Source: Ichthyosporea sp. XGB-2017a (taxonomy: Eukaryota > Opisthokonta > Ichthyosporea). From it: a stretch of 23,489 nucleotides of DNA. The stretch spans positions 61,487 through 84,975 of the forward strand of contig PDIM01010342.1 of NCBI GenBank assembly GCA_002811675.1. The letters run 5' to 3'. A program made the position numbers and the translations under genes. Below the pieces are notes generated by a model that was not told the DNA's origin, searched no databases, and was given only the letters and a program-made list of their open reading frames with translations. Shown here one piece after another: positions 7,439 to 16,188 of this stretch (position 1 is its first letter; the number at the start of each line of letters is the position of its first letter).

Positions 7439-9751
7439 TTAGGATTCCTCAGTAGGAGCTGGTGCAGTAGAATTTGTTGGACTATCGCAACTCTCAACGC
7501 GTTGGAGTGTAAAAAGGGCGGAATCGTGAGGCCCAAGATTTACTGGTTTTGTGAGCGCATCTCCTGTAGAAATGCATTCACTGTCACCACTCCAAGCATC
7601 TGTTATTATCCAAGAAAAGACTGGTGGAGATGTTCTTCTTCTTCTGGTGCTCTCCCCTTCGTCTTCGGCAGTTTTAGGATGAGCATCTTCTTTACCAGAG
7701 GCAGTTTCTTCTACCACAGGATGATCCAATTTGTACGTAATACCAGCCATGTCCATATCTAGTTGAAATTTGTTTCCACTGTCATTCGGCCCCCTTCTGT
7801 TAACAATGGCCATGGCAAACTTATCATCGGTGGTTTCGGCAAAAATAATATCAAGGGGTTCTTGCTTGGGAGATGGGACAATGCAGTGACCTTCTCCAGC
7901 ACCGTTCAAATACATATTAGTAGCGCCATAAAATTTAACTGTTCCTTCACCATCGCCATTTGCAGGCCTGTCAACAAGCCAGTAAACCATAGGAGGGGTA
8001 GATCCATAACCACAAGGGGCGACGTCAAAATGAGCAGCCTTCCAGTAGTCAGGCTCAGACTTTTTTCTTCCAGGGTATACAACGTGATTGTTAATCAATA
8101 CAGGTTTTCTTCCAAGATCAAGGCACATAGGGGTACCATCATGGTGCTTCTGCATCAGCTCAAACTGCATGTAAGTCTTCAACTTTAAACCTCCGCATAA
8201 ACCGACAGTAGTTTCTTTAATAGAGCAGACGTCACTCTTTCCTCCATCATTTTCCCATTCAACCAAGACTCGACTGGGGTCCATAACGAGATCCATTTCA
8301 GGTGATGATCCTTCAACACCAAAAGGCTTGCTCTGGAAGATCCATGGACACAGACCTCCCTCAACATTAGTCAAACTGTTCATAGTTATGCAAACAAAGT
8401 CAAGTTCTTCTTTGGCAGCCAATTGAATAACGGAGAAGTCGGGGTGAAAGTCGGGCCTCTTAGTGACAAAAGGCAAAGCTCTAGTCTCCTTAAACAAAGA
8501 TCGGTTTTTGTCGTGGCAATGCTTCTTTGAAAAGGTGGCTGATGGGTTGTTCCAGAATGGAGCCATGTTCTTTTCGTTGGGCAATACTTCAAAACCAAGG
8601 CATTTGTCGCCAGCCATGATCTGAAAGTGGTCCTTGTTGGAGTCTGGATAATGGAAGTGCAAAGCAGTCTGGTTAGCATTTTCCTTGGTGCAGTATTCGA
8701 ATTCAGCGTTCATTTCGTCAGCAGTTTCATGCTTTCCTTTATAGTCATAATGGACAAACACAGGATTGCTGGGATTTCGCTTCTCGGGCCTCTCTTGATT
8801 CACAGCGATAACATCGGCATTCAAGATAGTCTGCTTAACTTCGTCAGACATTTCACTTGGAAATTCAGTGAAGATGATAGGGGACTTTGAAATGGCCATC
8901 AAGGTCATTTGAGTTTTGACTTCGGTGGGTGAAAGATCTCCAGAAGCATGTGCATAGCCCATGTCATTCCAACCAGCAAAGAATTCGAATCCAGGAAAAG
9001 TGCGGGCATTGCGGTCAAATCTGCTTATGAGTGACCACCAATTAGGTCGAGAAATACCTCCAGTTTGCCAAGTGTTGGCAATACTGGTCCATTTGCTTGG
9101 GTTTCCATAACCCAAAGTTTTTGCGGCAAATACTGTCTTCACTCGTTCAGCATTAAGAGCAGTCTGCATTCCCTGATAGCGAGCATACATTTCTTTGTTG
9201 GAGTATTTAGGAGCAAAGTAGTTGCTGTAGCCTAAGTAAGAGCTGTTCATTTTCTTAAATTGTTCTGCATGCACGTCTTCGTGTCCCAAAGATCCTGCGT
9301 ACCCGTGCAAAGTACTGTGACCAGCTGAAGAAGTCAATCCCAAAAGAACGTGATAATCATTCATAGCCTTCAACATTTTTGCGAATTGATCATAAGTACA
9401 TTGGTGAACAGTTGACTTATTGACTTTCTCGTCCATGCAGAATTTGCTAGGATTTAATTGAAGATAGTTGTTTTCGTCAAGTTCAGCATCTTGCCAACCT
9501 TCTTCTAAAATAATTCTTCCGAAACCGAAGTCAACAAATCCTTCTGAAGAAATGTCTTCGGCCCCAGAAGCGATAGTTTTGGACGTCCAGTCCTTTAAGT
9601 GGATGGTGCTGAATCCCAAAGGAGGGCTATGTCCCAAGATGGCACTTGGTACAGCCCACAATCTCCATGTCCACCATGACCAGATAAAGTACGCCACAAC
9701 GATCGCAAATATGATCGAAAGAACGATCGAAGATACCTTTGAGCTTTCCAT
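7439..9751 (-). CDS. Membrane-anchored GH27 alpha-galactosidase-like protein, apparently catalytically dead
   Basis: A single exon of 770 residues starting at the ATG at 9751. An uncleaved hydrophobic segment (about residues 7-28) makes it a likely type II membrane protein with a secretory-lumen or extracellular domain. Residues about 40-320 follow the GH27 (clan GH-D) barrel in order: HSPPLGF, EEGWQD, GSLGHED, YLGYSN, MQTALN, SPIIFT and DVIAVNQ. The C-terminus ends in the beta-sandwich pattern ITDAWSG...GPHDSALFTL. About 300 residues between these, with several Cys and His, are not typical of the family. Active-site positions are changed: DD at the substrate-binding strand is EE (83-84), the Tyr is His157, the KYD nucleophile segment is GYS (Asp to Ser176), the CEW glutamate is missing, the WRxxxD acid/base segment is WQTGG, and WNDPDM is WNDMGY. 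The family is clear; loss of glycosidase activity is inferred; any new role is unknown. Confidence 0.85.
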   Translation of the reverse strand: MESSKVSSIVLSIIFAIVVAYFIWSWWTWRLWAVPSAILGHSPPLGFSTIHLKDWTSKTIASGAEDISSEGFVDFGFGRIILEEGWQDAELDENNYLQLNPSKFCMDEKVNKSTVHQCTYDQFAKMLKAMNDYHVLLGLTSSAGHSTLHGYAGSLGHEDVHAEQFKKMNSSYLGYSNYFAPKYSNKEMYARYQGMQTALNAERVKTVFAAKTLGYGNPSKWTSIANTWQTGGISRPNWWSLISRFDRNARTFPGFEFFAGWNDMGYAHASGDLSPTEVKTQMTLMAISKSPIIFTEFPSEMSDEVKQTILNADVIAVNQERPEKRNPSNPVFVHYDYKGKHETADEMNAEFEYCTKENANQTALHFHYPDSNKDHFQIMAGDKCLGFEVLPNEKNMAPFWNNPSATFSKKHCHDKNRSLFKETRALPFVTKRPDFHPDFSVIQLAAKEELDFVCITMNSLTNVEGGLCPWIFQSKPFGVEGSSPEMDLVMDPSRVLVEWENDGGKSDVCSIKETTVGLCGGLKLKTYMQFELMQKHHDGTPMCLDLGRKPVLINNHVVYPGRKKSEPDYWKAAHFDVAPCGYGSTPPMVYWLVDRPANGDGEGTVKFYGATNMYLNGAGEGHCIVPSPKQEPLDIIFAETTDDKFAMAIVNRRGPNDSGNKFQLDMDMAGITYKLDHPVVEETASGKEDAHPKTAEDEGESTRRRRTSPPVFSWIITDAWSGDSECISTGDALTKPVNLGPHDSALFTLQRVESCDSPTNSTAPAPTEES

Positions 9752-10611
9752 ATTGACTTCAAAATCGCCAATAAAAGCAAATAAAAGAATAAACTGAAAC
9801 CGAACAAAATAGAAAAGATTAAATAAAACCTCAATATATGGGCTTAGTTACCTTCCCTTTAATGGACTTCTAATTCTAATCTCTCTCTTGAAATTCTATC
9901 TCTCAGATCAACTTAAATTCCCGTGATCGCCCTTCTTCTTTTGCTTTTTTTCCCCTGCAACTCACGTACAAATAAAAGAAAGCAAATACAAAAGGGAAAT
10001 AACTAAAAACAAAACTAAAAAAAAAAAAGCCAATGTATGCCTGGAACGTACAATGAAATTCAAACTATTTTTAGGGGTTATTTGTACTATACACTAATCA
10101 GCCTGTGCCAGAATTTCCCTTCTCTATAGGCCGTTCCCATACAAAGCATCCTTCCTGGTAGATAACAGTAGAGAGTAACCAAGGACAATGGTCCCTCTTC
10201 TGGGCCTCGCTAAAATACCCGCCTTTCACAACTCAGGGGTTACTTTTTGAAAATGTAACTATATAAATAATCCCCTGCCCTAACCCTCATACCATACACC
10301 GTAACCATGGAGATCTCTTGTAAGGGTTATGTATAGATCATAGAATTACACTACACCCTAACCCTCCCCGTTGACTGTGTGGCAATTTTGATCTTGCAGC
10401 ATTATAAAATATCAAGGATCGAGTGGTTTTTCGTAAATTTACGGCCTGGGGCCTCGGCACCTTGTCTTTTAGCTTGCTACAGCTGGCCAGTTTCGTCTCC
10501 GCCTTGCAGGTCGGATTCACCCGTTTTGTTTGTTCGTTTGTTTGATTTATAACTCCATTGTGTTTGTGTAGTGTTCTTTTTTTGTTTCTTTGTTTTTGTT
10601 TTGCTTTAACA
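9752..10611. promoter_or_regulatory. Divergent promoter region between the GH27-like and small membrane protein genes
   Basis: About 860 bp without a supported gene. The part nearest the GH27-like start is A/T-rich with a short A-run near 10018. The segment 10071-10365 is studded with GGGTTA/TAACCC motifs and a TATAAA-like ATATAAATAA at about 10260. The rest is pyrimidine-rich leader before the ATG at 10612. Confidence 0.5.
10278..10365. promoter_or_regulatory. Telobox-like CCCTAACCCT motif cluster
   Basis: The 10-mer CCCTAACCCT occurs exactly at 10278-10287 and again at 10356-10365, with TAAGGGTTAT in inverted orientation at 10321-10330. Related GGGGTTA sites lie upstream at 10074 and 10236. 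The spacing and location between two divergent genes suggest factor-binding sites rather than a telomere remnant. Confidence 0.4.
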
Positions 10612-11259
10612 ATGGCTCGTATTGAAGAACTGGATGAGGACGATTTAGTGCGAAGATCAACAAGTTCTAGGACTTCTTCACGAACGAAGCGCTCGCAGCA
10701 GCGGGATGATCCGAGTCGTCGTTCTAGGGGGAAAAATAACATGGGTGTTGGTGATCGGCCAGGAAAACAGAGCTTTGAGCATGAAAAGTATTACTTACTG
10801 GCATGTGCACTAATACTTGACTTAATCGGGCTTGCATCTTACTTGCTACCAGTCTATGGAGAGCTTTTTGATGGAATTTGGGCATGGGTTTCAGGATACT
10901 TAACATACAAATGGTTTGGTGTGGGTTGGGGAGGTAAGGGGCCCTGATGCTAAATGAAATATGAGAAGACTTAAATCTAATCTTTCTGTTGTGGTTTTTG
11001 TTGCTGTTGTTTTGCTATTTGTTGTCAACAGCTATTCTTAATACAACTGAGGAACTTTTGCCCTTCACTGACATTGTGCCTGGGGTTTTGATAACCTGGT
11101 ATTGGAAGTAAGTATGTGCCATTAATTAGCGTCTCTTTATAATTCATTTGCATGGAGAGTAATATTCTTACATTCTAAATTTTCTTTTGATTGTGTCCAT
11201 GAAGATATGTCATCAATGAAGACGCCACAAGGCGTGAATGGGAAAGAAATAACCAATAA
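10612..11259 (+). CDS. Small multi-pass membrane protein of unknown function
   Basis: Three exons, 10612-10933, 11032-11107 and 11205-11259, with introns of 98 and 97 bp (GTAAGG...CAG and GTAAGT...AAG), giving 150 residues. I do not recognise the family. Residues 1-55 are hydrophilic, with acidic residues first (EELDEDD) and then Arg/Ser-rich stretches that look disordered. Two to three hydrophobic segments follow: about 60-80 (LLACALILDLIGLASYLLP), about 84-103 with many aromatics, and about 117-135, which runs from ELLPFTDIVPG into an aromatic stretch. Helix-breaking LLP and VPG motifs and charged residues at helix edges (D70, E84, D87, E115, D121) are likely family signatures. The tail is short and charged. 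There is no signal peptide before the first helix, so a tail-side or multi-spanning insertion in an internal membrane is plausible. The first ATG in frame is used. Both splice junctions restore one continuous hydrophobic frame, which supports the model. Confidence 0.75.
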
Positions 11260-11260
11260 A
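11255..11260 (+). terminator. Polyadenylation signal overlapping the stop codon
   Basis: AATAAA spans the TAA stop (11257-11259) of the small membrane protein gene, implying a very short 3' UTR. Confidence 0.5.
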
Positions 11261-11313
11261 AAAATGGCGTTGGGAGCTCGATGCCTCCTTTTATTTGGGT
11301 TTTGTACACTTAA

Positions 11314-11319
11314 TTTATT
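11314..11319 (-). terminator. Polyadenylation signal for GPD2
   Basis: TTTATT on the plus strand (AATAAA on the minus), 51 nt past the GPD2 stop. A second copy is at 11290-11295. Confidence 0.5.
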
Positions 11320-11369
11320 CGCTACAGTTTGTAATTAAAAATACACTACGTGATATGTAGTTTCGTTGT

Positions 11370-13508
11370 TTAGAATCCTCCTCCACTGCGGTCGACGTCC
11401 AGGTGTTTTCGCAAATGTTTGTTGTAAATGGTGGCAATAGGAGTGTTCGCCAACTCCCCGGTTTTCAAAGCAGACATCAACTGAAGGTATTCATCAAGCT
11501 CGATGGCACCGTTTCTGTTCAAGTCGATTGCTTCAATGAGATCGTGAAGCTGTTCATCGGTAACTTCTTCTCCCATATTGCGCAAAGCTACCCGAAGCTC
11601 AGCTGCTTTGATGTGTCCGTCGTTATTTGTATCGAACGATTTAAACTCTTTAGCGTACAATGCAACTTCAGCTTTTGTAAGATTGACAGAATATGTTTTA
11701 GGTTCATTTGGTGCAGAAAGTCCCATTGTTTCCAAAAAGGCCATGGCATCTTTCCTCTCCTGTTCTTTTCTGGCCTTAGACCAGTTCAATTCCTTCGCCA
11801 TAATATCCAAAACTCGTGGAAGGGCTTCCGAGGCGGCCTGTGCATTCAGAAACGCCAAACGAGATCGACGAGCCAGAAAGTCAATAGCAGTACAGGCGTA
11901 CTCTTTAATTGAAAAGATGACTTCTGCTTCAATGTAAGGGTATTCGTCAACAAGGCGTTTTCCAACAACTGGCCATCTCTTGTTTGTAATAGCGGCATAC
12001 TTTGCAACTTCAAACGCTTGGGTACCATATGACTCAGAAAGGTTTCTTGCCACAGGGTTTTCCAGACCAAAGTCTTGAATAAGTCTAATAAACATAGTTG
12101 GTGTCCATCCTTCAGCACCAACAAGGAGGTAATCATTCGTCTGACATCCTCTCTTTGGCTTTAGTCCGCCAACACGGATAGCTTCATCCAAAGCGTGCTC
12201 CGCCATGGCTCTATAAGTGGTCCACTTGCCTCCAGCAATTGTCACCAACTTAGACTTGCTAGTAAATACAACATGGTTTCTGGAAATAGCTTCCGTATTG
12301 GTAGAGTTGGGGTCAGAGACCAAAGGTCTGATACCCGACCAGGCAGCCAACACATCACCCCTTCTAACATGAACGTCGGGATTGAGATAGGACTCAATCT
12401 CTCCCAAAATAAATCTGATTTCTTCTTCCCTCGCCTTTGGCTTTGCTGTGACGGTGGTTGGTGAATCTGTAGTACCAGCAATGGTCTTGTTAAGCCAGGG
12501 CAAAAAGAAAATAACACGCCCGTCGCTTGTGGCTGGGTCCAAAAGTCCCATATCCTTCGGAGAATAATACGAGGGCAATGTTACGTGAACACCAGATGAG
12601 GGCTTGACCATCTCGGGGTCAGAAGGATTATCAAGAACGCGAACAAAATCAGTAAAAGGACCAGTTGCATTGATGACAACTTTTGCTCTGACATCCCAGC
12701 TGTCTTTGGTAAATACGTCTCTCATTGTAGCACCCACAATGCAATCCTCTCCAGTTTTGGGGTCCTTTTCCTTGAGAAGCTTGACAACTTCAACATGGTT
12801 GGCAACATGAGCACCTTCCTTTGCAGCAGATAAAGCCAAACTAAGACACATTCTAGCGTCATCTTGTTGTCCATCATAGTACACAATAGCCCCCTTCAAT
12901 TTTTCTTTTTTCAGCATAGGAAACTTCTCAATAGCACGGTCCTTGCTCAAAAAGTAGGCTGGCTTCAACCCCTGGGAACCGGCAATAAGGTCATACACTT
13001 TCGCACCGGCATAGAAGTAAGGAATCTGCCAGTAAGTATATACGGGAAGCATGATGGGAAGTGGGTGACACACATGGGGAGCGATCTTAAGAAGGGTAGC
13101 CCTTTCGTGCAAAGCTTCCTGAACAAGCTGATACTGTCCATAGTCTAAGTTCCAGAAAGCTTTTTCCAAATAACGAACTCCCCCGTGGATAAGCTTGGTT
13201 GATCTAGAAGAAGTTCCAGAAGCGAAATCATCTCTTTCAACCATAGCAGTGCTCAAGCCTCTCGTAATGGAATCAACAGCAATTCCGCAACCAGTTGCTC
13301 CACCACCAATAATAAGAACGTCATACTCCTGTCCTTTCTTAAGATTTTTAAGCTGCTCCTCACGGGAGGGCACCTTAAATGGTTTGGGTTGAGGCAAATG
13401 AGCTTTACTTTGTGCCTCCGGCAAAATCTTCATTACTTCATTGCCTCCGAACACTGCAGCTGCAAAGGTCAAGCCAACTTTGGCTGCCCCAGTAATAAAT
13501 CTACTCAT
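11370..13508 (-). CDS. GPD2: Mitochondrial FAD-dependent glycerol-3-phosphate dehydrogenase with EF-hands
   Basis: A single exon of 712 residues, close to animal GPD2 (about 727). The enzyme oxidises glycerol-3-phosphate to dihydroxyacetone phosphate on the outer face of the inner mitochondrial membrane and feeds electrons to ubiquinone (glycerol-phosphate shuttle). After a short hydrophobic, alanine-rich N-terminus comes the FAD-binding dinucleotide fold YDVLIIGGGATG (GGGATG at 68-73), then the family signature SSRSTKLIHGGVRYL, and a later TIAGGKWTTYRAMAEHA segment. Two C-terminal EF-hand loops follow: residues 626-637 (DTNNDGHIKAAE, a full calcium-binding pattern) and 662-673 (DLNRNGAIELDE). 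EF-hands mark the animal-type, calcium-stimulated enzyme and are absent from yeast Gut2. The ATG at 13508 is the first in frame; about 53 upstream codons stay open but lack an ATG and look like leader. Confidence 0.96.
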   Translation of the reverse strand: MSRFITGAAKVGLTFAAAVFGGNEVMKILPEAQSKAHLPQPKPFKVPSREEQLKNLKKGQEYDVLIIGGGATGCGIAVDSITRGLSTAMVERDDFASGTSSRSTKLIHGGVRYLEKAFWNLDYGQYQLVQEALHERATLLKIAPHVCHPLPIMLPVYTYWQIPYFYAGAKVYDLIAGSQGLKPAYFLSKDRAIEKFPMLKKEKLKGAIVYYDGQQDDARMCLSLALSAAKEGAHVANHVEVVKLLKEKDPKTGEDCIVGATMRDVFTKDSWDVRAKVVINATGPFTDFVRVLDNPSDPEMVKPSSGVHVTLPSYYSPKDMGLLDPATSDGRVIFFLPWLNKTIAGTTDSPTTVTAKPKAREEEIRFILGEIESYLNPDVHVRRGDVLAAWSGIRPLVSDPNSTNTEAISRNHVVFTSKSKLVTIAGGKWTTYRAMAEHALDEAIRVGGLKPKRGCQTNDYLLVGAEGWTPTMFIRLIQDFGLENPVARNLSESYGTQAFEVAKYAAITNKRWPVVGKRLVDEYPYIEAEVIFSIKEYACTAIDFLARRSRLAFLNAQAASEALPRVLDIMAKELNWSKARKEQERKDAMAFLETMGLSAPNEPKTYSVNLTKAEVALYAKEFKSFDTNNDGHIKAAELRVALRNMGEEVTDEQLHDLIEAIDLNRNGAIELDEYLQLMSALKTGELANTPIATIYNKHLRKHLDVDRSGGGF

Positions 13509-14449
13509 TTTGACAATTGACAAAAAGCAAAACGAAACACACGAAACACAAACAAACCCAACAATGAACAAAAATAATAGTATTTCAGTAAAAGAAAACA
13601 CAAAAACAAAAGAAAAGAAAGAATGGATCACAAAACAGGCCAAGCTTTCTTCTTCTTTTTTTTTCAACAGTCTCTTTCTCTCCTACTCCACAAAGCAACC
13701 ACCAACAACGCTGATTGGAACTACACTGGGGAAAGGAAAATCACAACACTACTAACAACAACATTACACTGTATTTGGATTTGGGGGCTAGGCTATTAAA
13801 TAATGAAAACCTCTATATATATATTACATAGCTATAGCTGCTGGTAGGTGCAACGCCTACGATACATGAATGATCCTGCGCCCTCATCATCGGAGCACTT
13901 GGCACTGCTCTTATCCCCCTACCCATTGTCTATATAAGGGAATGACTTAAGGGCTATGGAAGGGATGATGTTTTGGGGGACCAGAATGGAGCAAGGAGCG
14001 TCTTGAGTGGATAATTGGTTCTCAAGATCTTTATATCAGAATACTCAATTAGAGCTGTTTTTGTCCATAAAAAGAAATTAATGCTCGTGATTCATAAGAA
14101 GTGAATGGTTGAAGTGTCTGTTTTCTTCCAGCACGTTGCGTATTGATTCAAGTCATGAGTTCCAGCTAGCTTCAAATATTTATTTGACTATTTGACTTTG
14201 GAATATCCATCTTGTACATGCCCATAGCCATCTTAGGGGAGTGTGCAAGCTGTCAAAATGTTTCAAATTGAAGGGTCTCAGGGAGAACATATCCTTCGGT
14301 ATGCTACAAAAAGGGCCAAGTTAGTTAAGCTAAATGATTGAAAGCAAAGTTTATTTTTAGGAAAAGAAGTGGGGAATGATGCGCGTATAAAAAGCAGCAC
14401 GAATTCAGGCACCGGGGTCTGTCACAAAATGGAGCAAGTCATACGAATA
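13509..14449. other. Intergenic region upstream of GPD2, downstream of OGFOD3
   Basis: About 940 bp with no supported gene. It holds the A-rich GPD2 leader (to about 13750), an AT-dinucleotide run at about 13814-13824, a TACATAGCT copy at 13825-13833, and past about 14260 probably the 3' UTR of the OGFOD3-like gene, ending in a hairpin at its stop codon. I see no clear RNA gene. Confidence 0.5.
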
Positions 14450-14460
14450 TCAGACACCGG
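14412..14460 (-). other. Stem-loop over the OGFOD3 stop codon
   Basis: Arms 14412-14421 (ccggggtctg) and 14451-14460 (cagacaccgg) pair in 9 of 10 positions around a 29 nt loop. The stop codon (14450-14452) sits at the loop-stem junction. It may be chance. Confidence 0.3.
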
Positions 14461-15588
14461 GCTGGCTAATCATGTGCTTCTTTTCACAGGTGAATGAAAT
14501 TGTGATAGCAAAACGAAAGCCTTCCGTAACCTTCTCAACATGGTGGACATTCTCTGAGCCAGAAGTAAAGAATGAAAGTCTGCCTTTGCGGGGTTCAACG
14601 TAGAGTTTCTTGAATGGGGTGTGCTTTTTCGCTTTCACTCCATAACTTTCAGGATGATCATCATCAAAAACAAACCTTCCACCCAAAAAGTCCGTCTCAT
14701 AATCATTCAAGTAAACAAGACTTGTGTAATAGAAAGTTCCATATTGCAACTTATCTATGTGAGGATGCCAATATTCATCATGCATTGTGACGGCCTTTTT
14801 GCCACTAATTCTGGAGAAAAACGTAGGTTTCGTCAAATACAAATTCTCACACCCGAATTCCTCAGAAATCTTGGCTTGAACAATGTTTTTCACCTTTTCA
14901 TACGCGTTCTTAACTTCTTCTGTTAAAATTGGGGTAAATGAATCTGGATTTCGTTTCTTTTCCAGTTCAGCAACCTTATATACATTCACAAATTTTTCTC
15001 CTTTTGACAACGCCCCGGAATGTAGGTCAAGTATAGTAGGGCCACCCGTTGACCCACCATATTTACTCATTACTTCTGAAGCCATATTTTTCAACTTTTT
15101 TAAATCGGAAACATCGAAAAGGCCATCGTACACAGCACGCCCACACTTAACCGGGGAACACTTTTCAAAGGACATATCATAATCATCACTGCAATTCACA
15201 CCAACCTTATAGCCATTCTCAAACGTGGCCTTGGAAGACACTACTACAGAGTGTCCAGGAGGCGTAAGATCTTCCCAGCGGTACACATTTAAGTACGAAT
15301 ACAATGATTCATACATCGTGAAACCCGAGAGTGCAACCAGCGCGGGCACCAATATGTAGAGCACGCTGTATTCTTTGGGTCTACAAATAGAAAGGTAGAG
15401 GTGATGGGTTAGAATGACTGGAAGACTGGAAAAACAAACTTAAATTCGTTGTCAGACACATAAAATGCTTACTTCATTTTACTCATACTGATTCTCTTCT
15501 TAACTATAACTGGTCGCCGAGTATCGCCGCGAGAGGAGACTTTGGATTTTGCTCCCACACTAGAGCTCTCTGGAGGTTTCGGAACCAT
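14450..15588 (-). CDS. OGFOD3: OGFOD3-like 2-oxoglutarate/Fe(II) dioxygenase, type II membrane protein
   Basis: Exon 1 is 15588-15473, a 92 bp intron spans 15472-15381 (GTAAGC...GTAG), and exon 2 is 15380-14450; 348 residues against about 319 in the human protein. The start is the ATG at 15588, which gives a basic cytosolic head followed by one signal-anchor helix at about residues 44-62. The luminal part carries Cys-containing CSPVKCGRAV, LDLHSGALS, KPTFFSRI, HDEYWHPHIDK and FTSGSENVHHVEKV, which parallel human OGFOD3 closely as I remember it. Fe(II) ligands are His246 and Asp248 (HxD) and His318; Arg328 should bind the 2-oxoglutarate carboxylate. All are intact, so it should be an active dioxygenase, probably a hydroxylase, acting in the secretory pathway. 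Its substrate is not known to me. It is divergent with the histone deacetylase, 600 bp apart. Confidence 0.9.
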
Positions 15589-16188
15589 CTTCCACTGGTA
15601 GCAATGAAATTACAAATGAGAACTATCACTAAAACAGATATATGCCTATAAAATAACCACCTCTCAAAACTCTGCAGTTGAGAGACACTTCAATTCAAAT
15701 CTTCCTTTTGCTAAGCGCCAACACAAATCAACTCGAAATAAAGCCGACACACAAAGCACAAACAACCATTTATAAGACTAACCCAAACAATAAGCTGCAG
15801 CCATTAATTATAATATTATAACCACAATTATGTCACCTTGCAGGTCTATAGAGTACTCGATACAATCCATGCACGGCCAGCTGATCATCAATCAATGGCT
15901 ACTCGACTACATAGCTAGAGTACATAGCTTAGCCATCTCCCTGCAGCAAGGAATGCTGGTGCTGTGTTGTTGGTGTTGACTGTTGTGTTGTTGGTTGTGT
16001 GGAGAATGGAGAGGGAGTCCATCGTCCCTCCATATTGCCACGTGGACAAGGAGCCCTCGCCCCTCCCCGCCGTCCTGCCCTCGTCACAATGAAGTAGGAA
16101 AGCAATATAATGAACAGGAACAGGAACTGGGTTGAGGTTTGGCGGAGTATCTGACCATCCAAGGAGAATCCAGCAAGAAGAAAAGAAG
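15589..16188. promoter_or_regulatory. Divergent promoter region between OGFOD3 and histone deacetylase
   Basis: 600 bp without a supported gene. It contains a direct repeat of TACATAGCT (15908-15916 and 15921-15929), the palindrome GAGTACTC near 15851, GATCATCAATCAATGG at about 15883-15898, and TGTTG-rich sequence at about 15958-15995. Confidence 0.5.
15908..15929 (+). repeat. Direct repeat TACATAGCT x2
   Basis: Two exact 9-mers 13 nt apart in the divergent promoter. A third exact copy lies upstream of GPD2 at 13825-13833. Confidence 0.5.

Noticed and set aside
10278-10365. Interstitial telomere remnant
   Set aside because: The CCCTAA units are short, separated and in both orientations, not a tandem array.
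10338-10742. A 134-residue minus-strand frame over the small membrane protein leader
   Set aside because: Low-complexity Ser/Lys/Asn content, opposite a supported exon and promoter, with no recognisable domain.
11403-11912. A 169-residue open frame antisense to GPD2, plus other long antisense frames (for example 7763-8188 and 12864-13148)
   Set aside because: They lie opposite strongly supported coding exons, show no domain or intron structure, and look like reading-frame shadows.
13509-13667. Hydrophobic N-terminal extension of GPD2
   Set aside because: The open frame contains no ATG and is built from a low-complexity leader; the ATG at 13508 gives a normal GPD2 start.
14412-14460. SECIS-like element allowing selenocysteine at the OGFOD3 TGA
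   Set aside because: The stem lacks the non-Watson-Crick SECIS core, and the protein already ends where the OGFOD3 family does.
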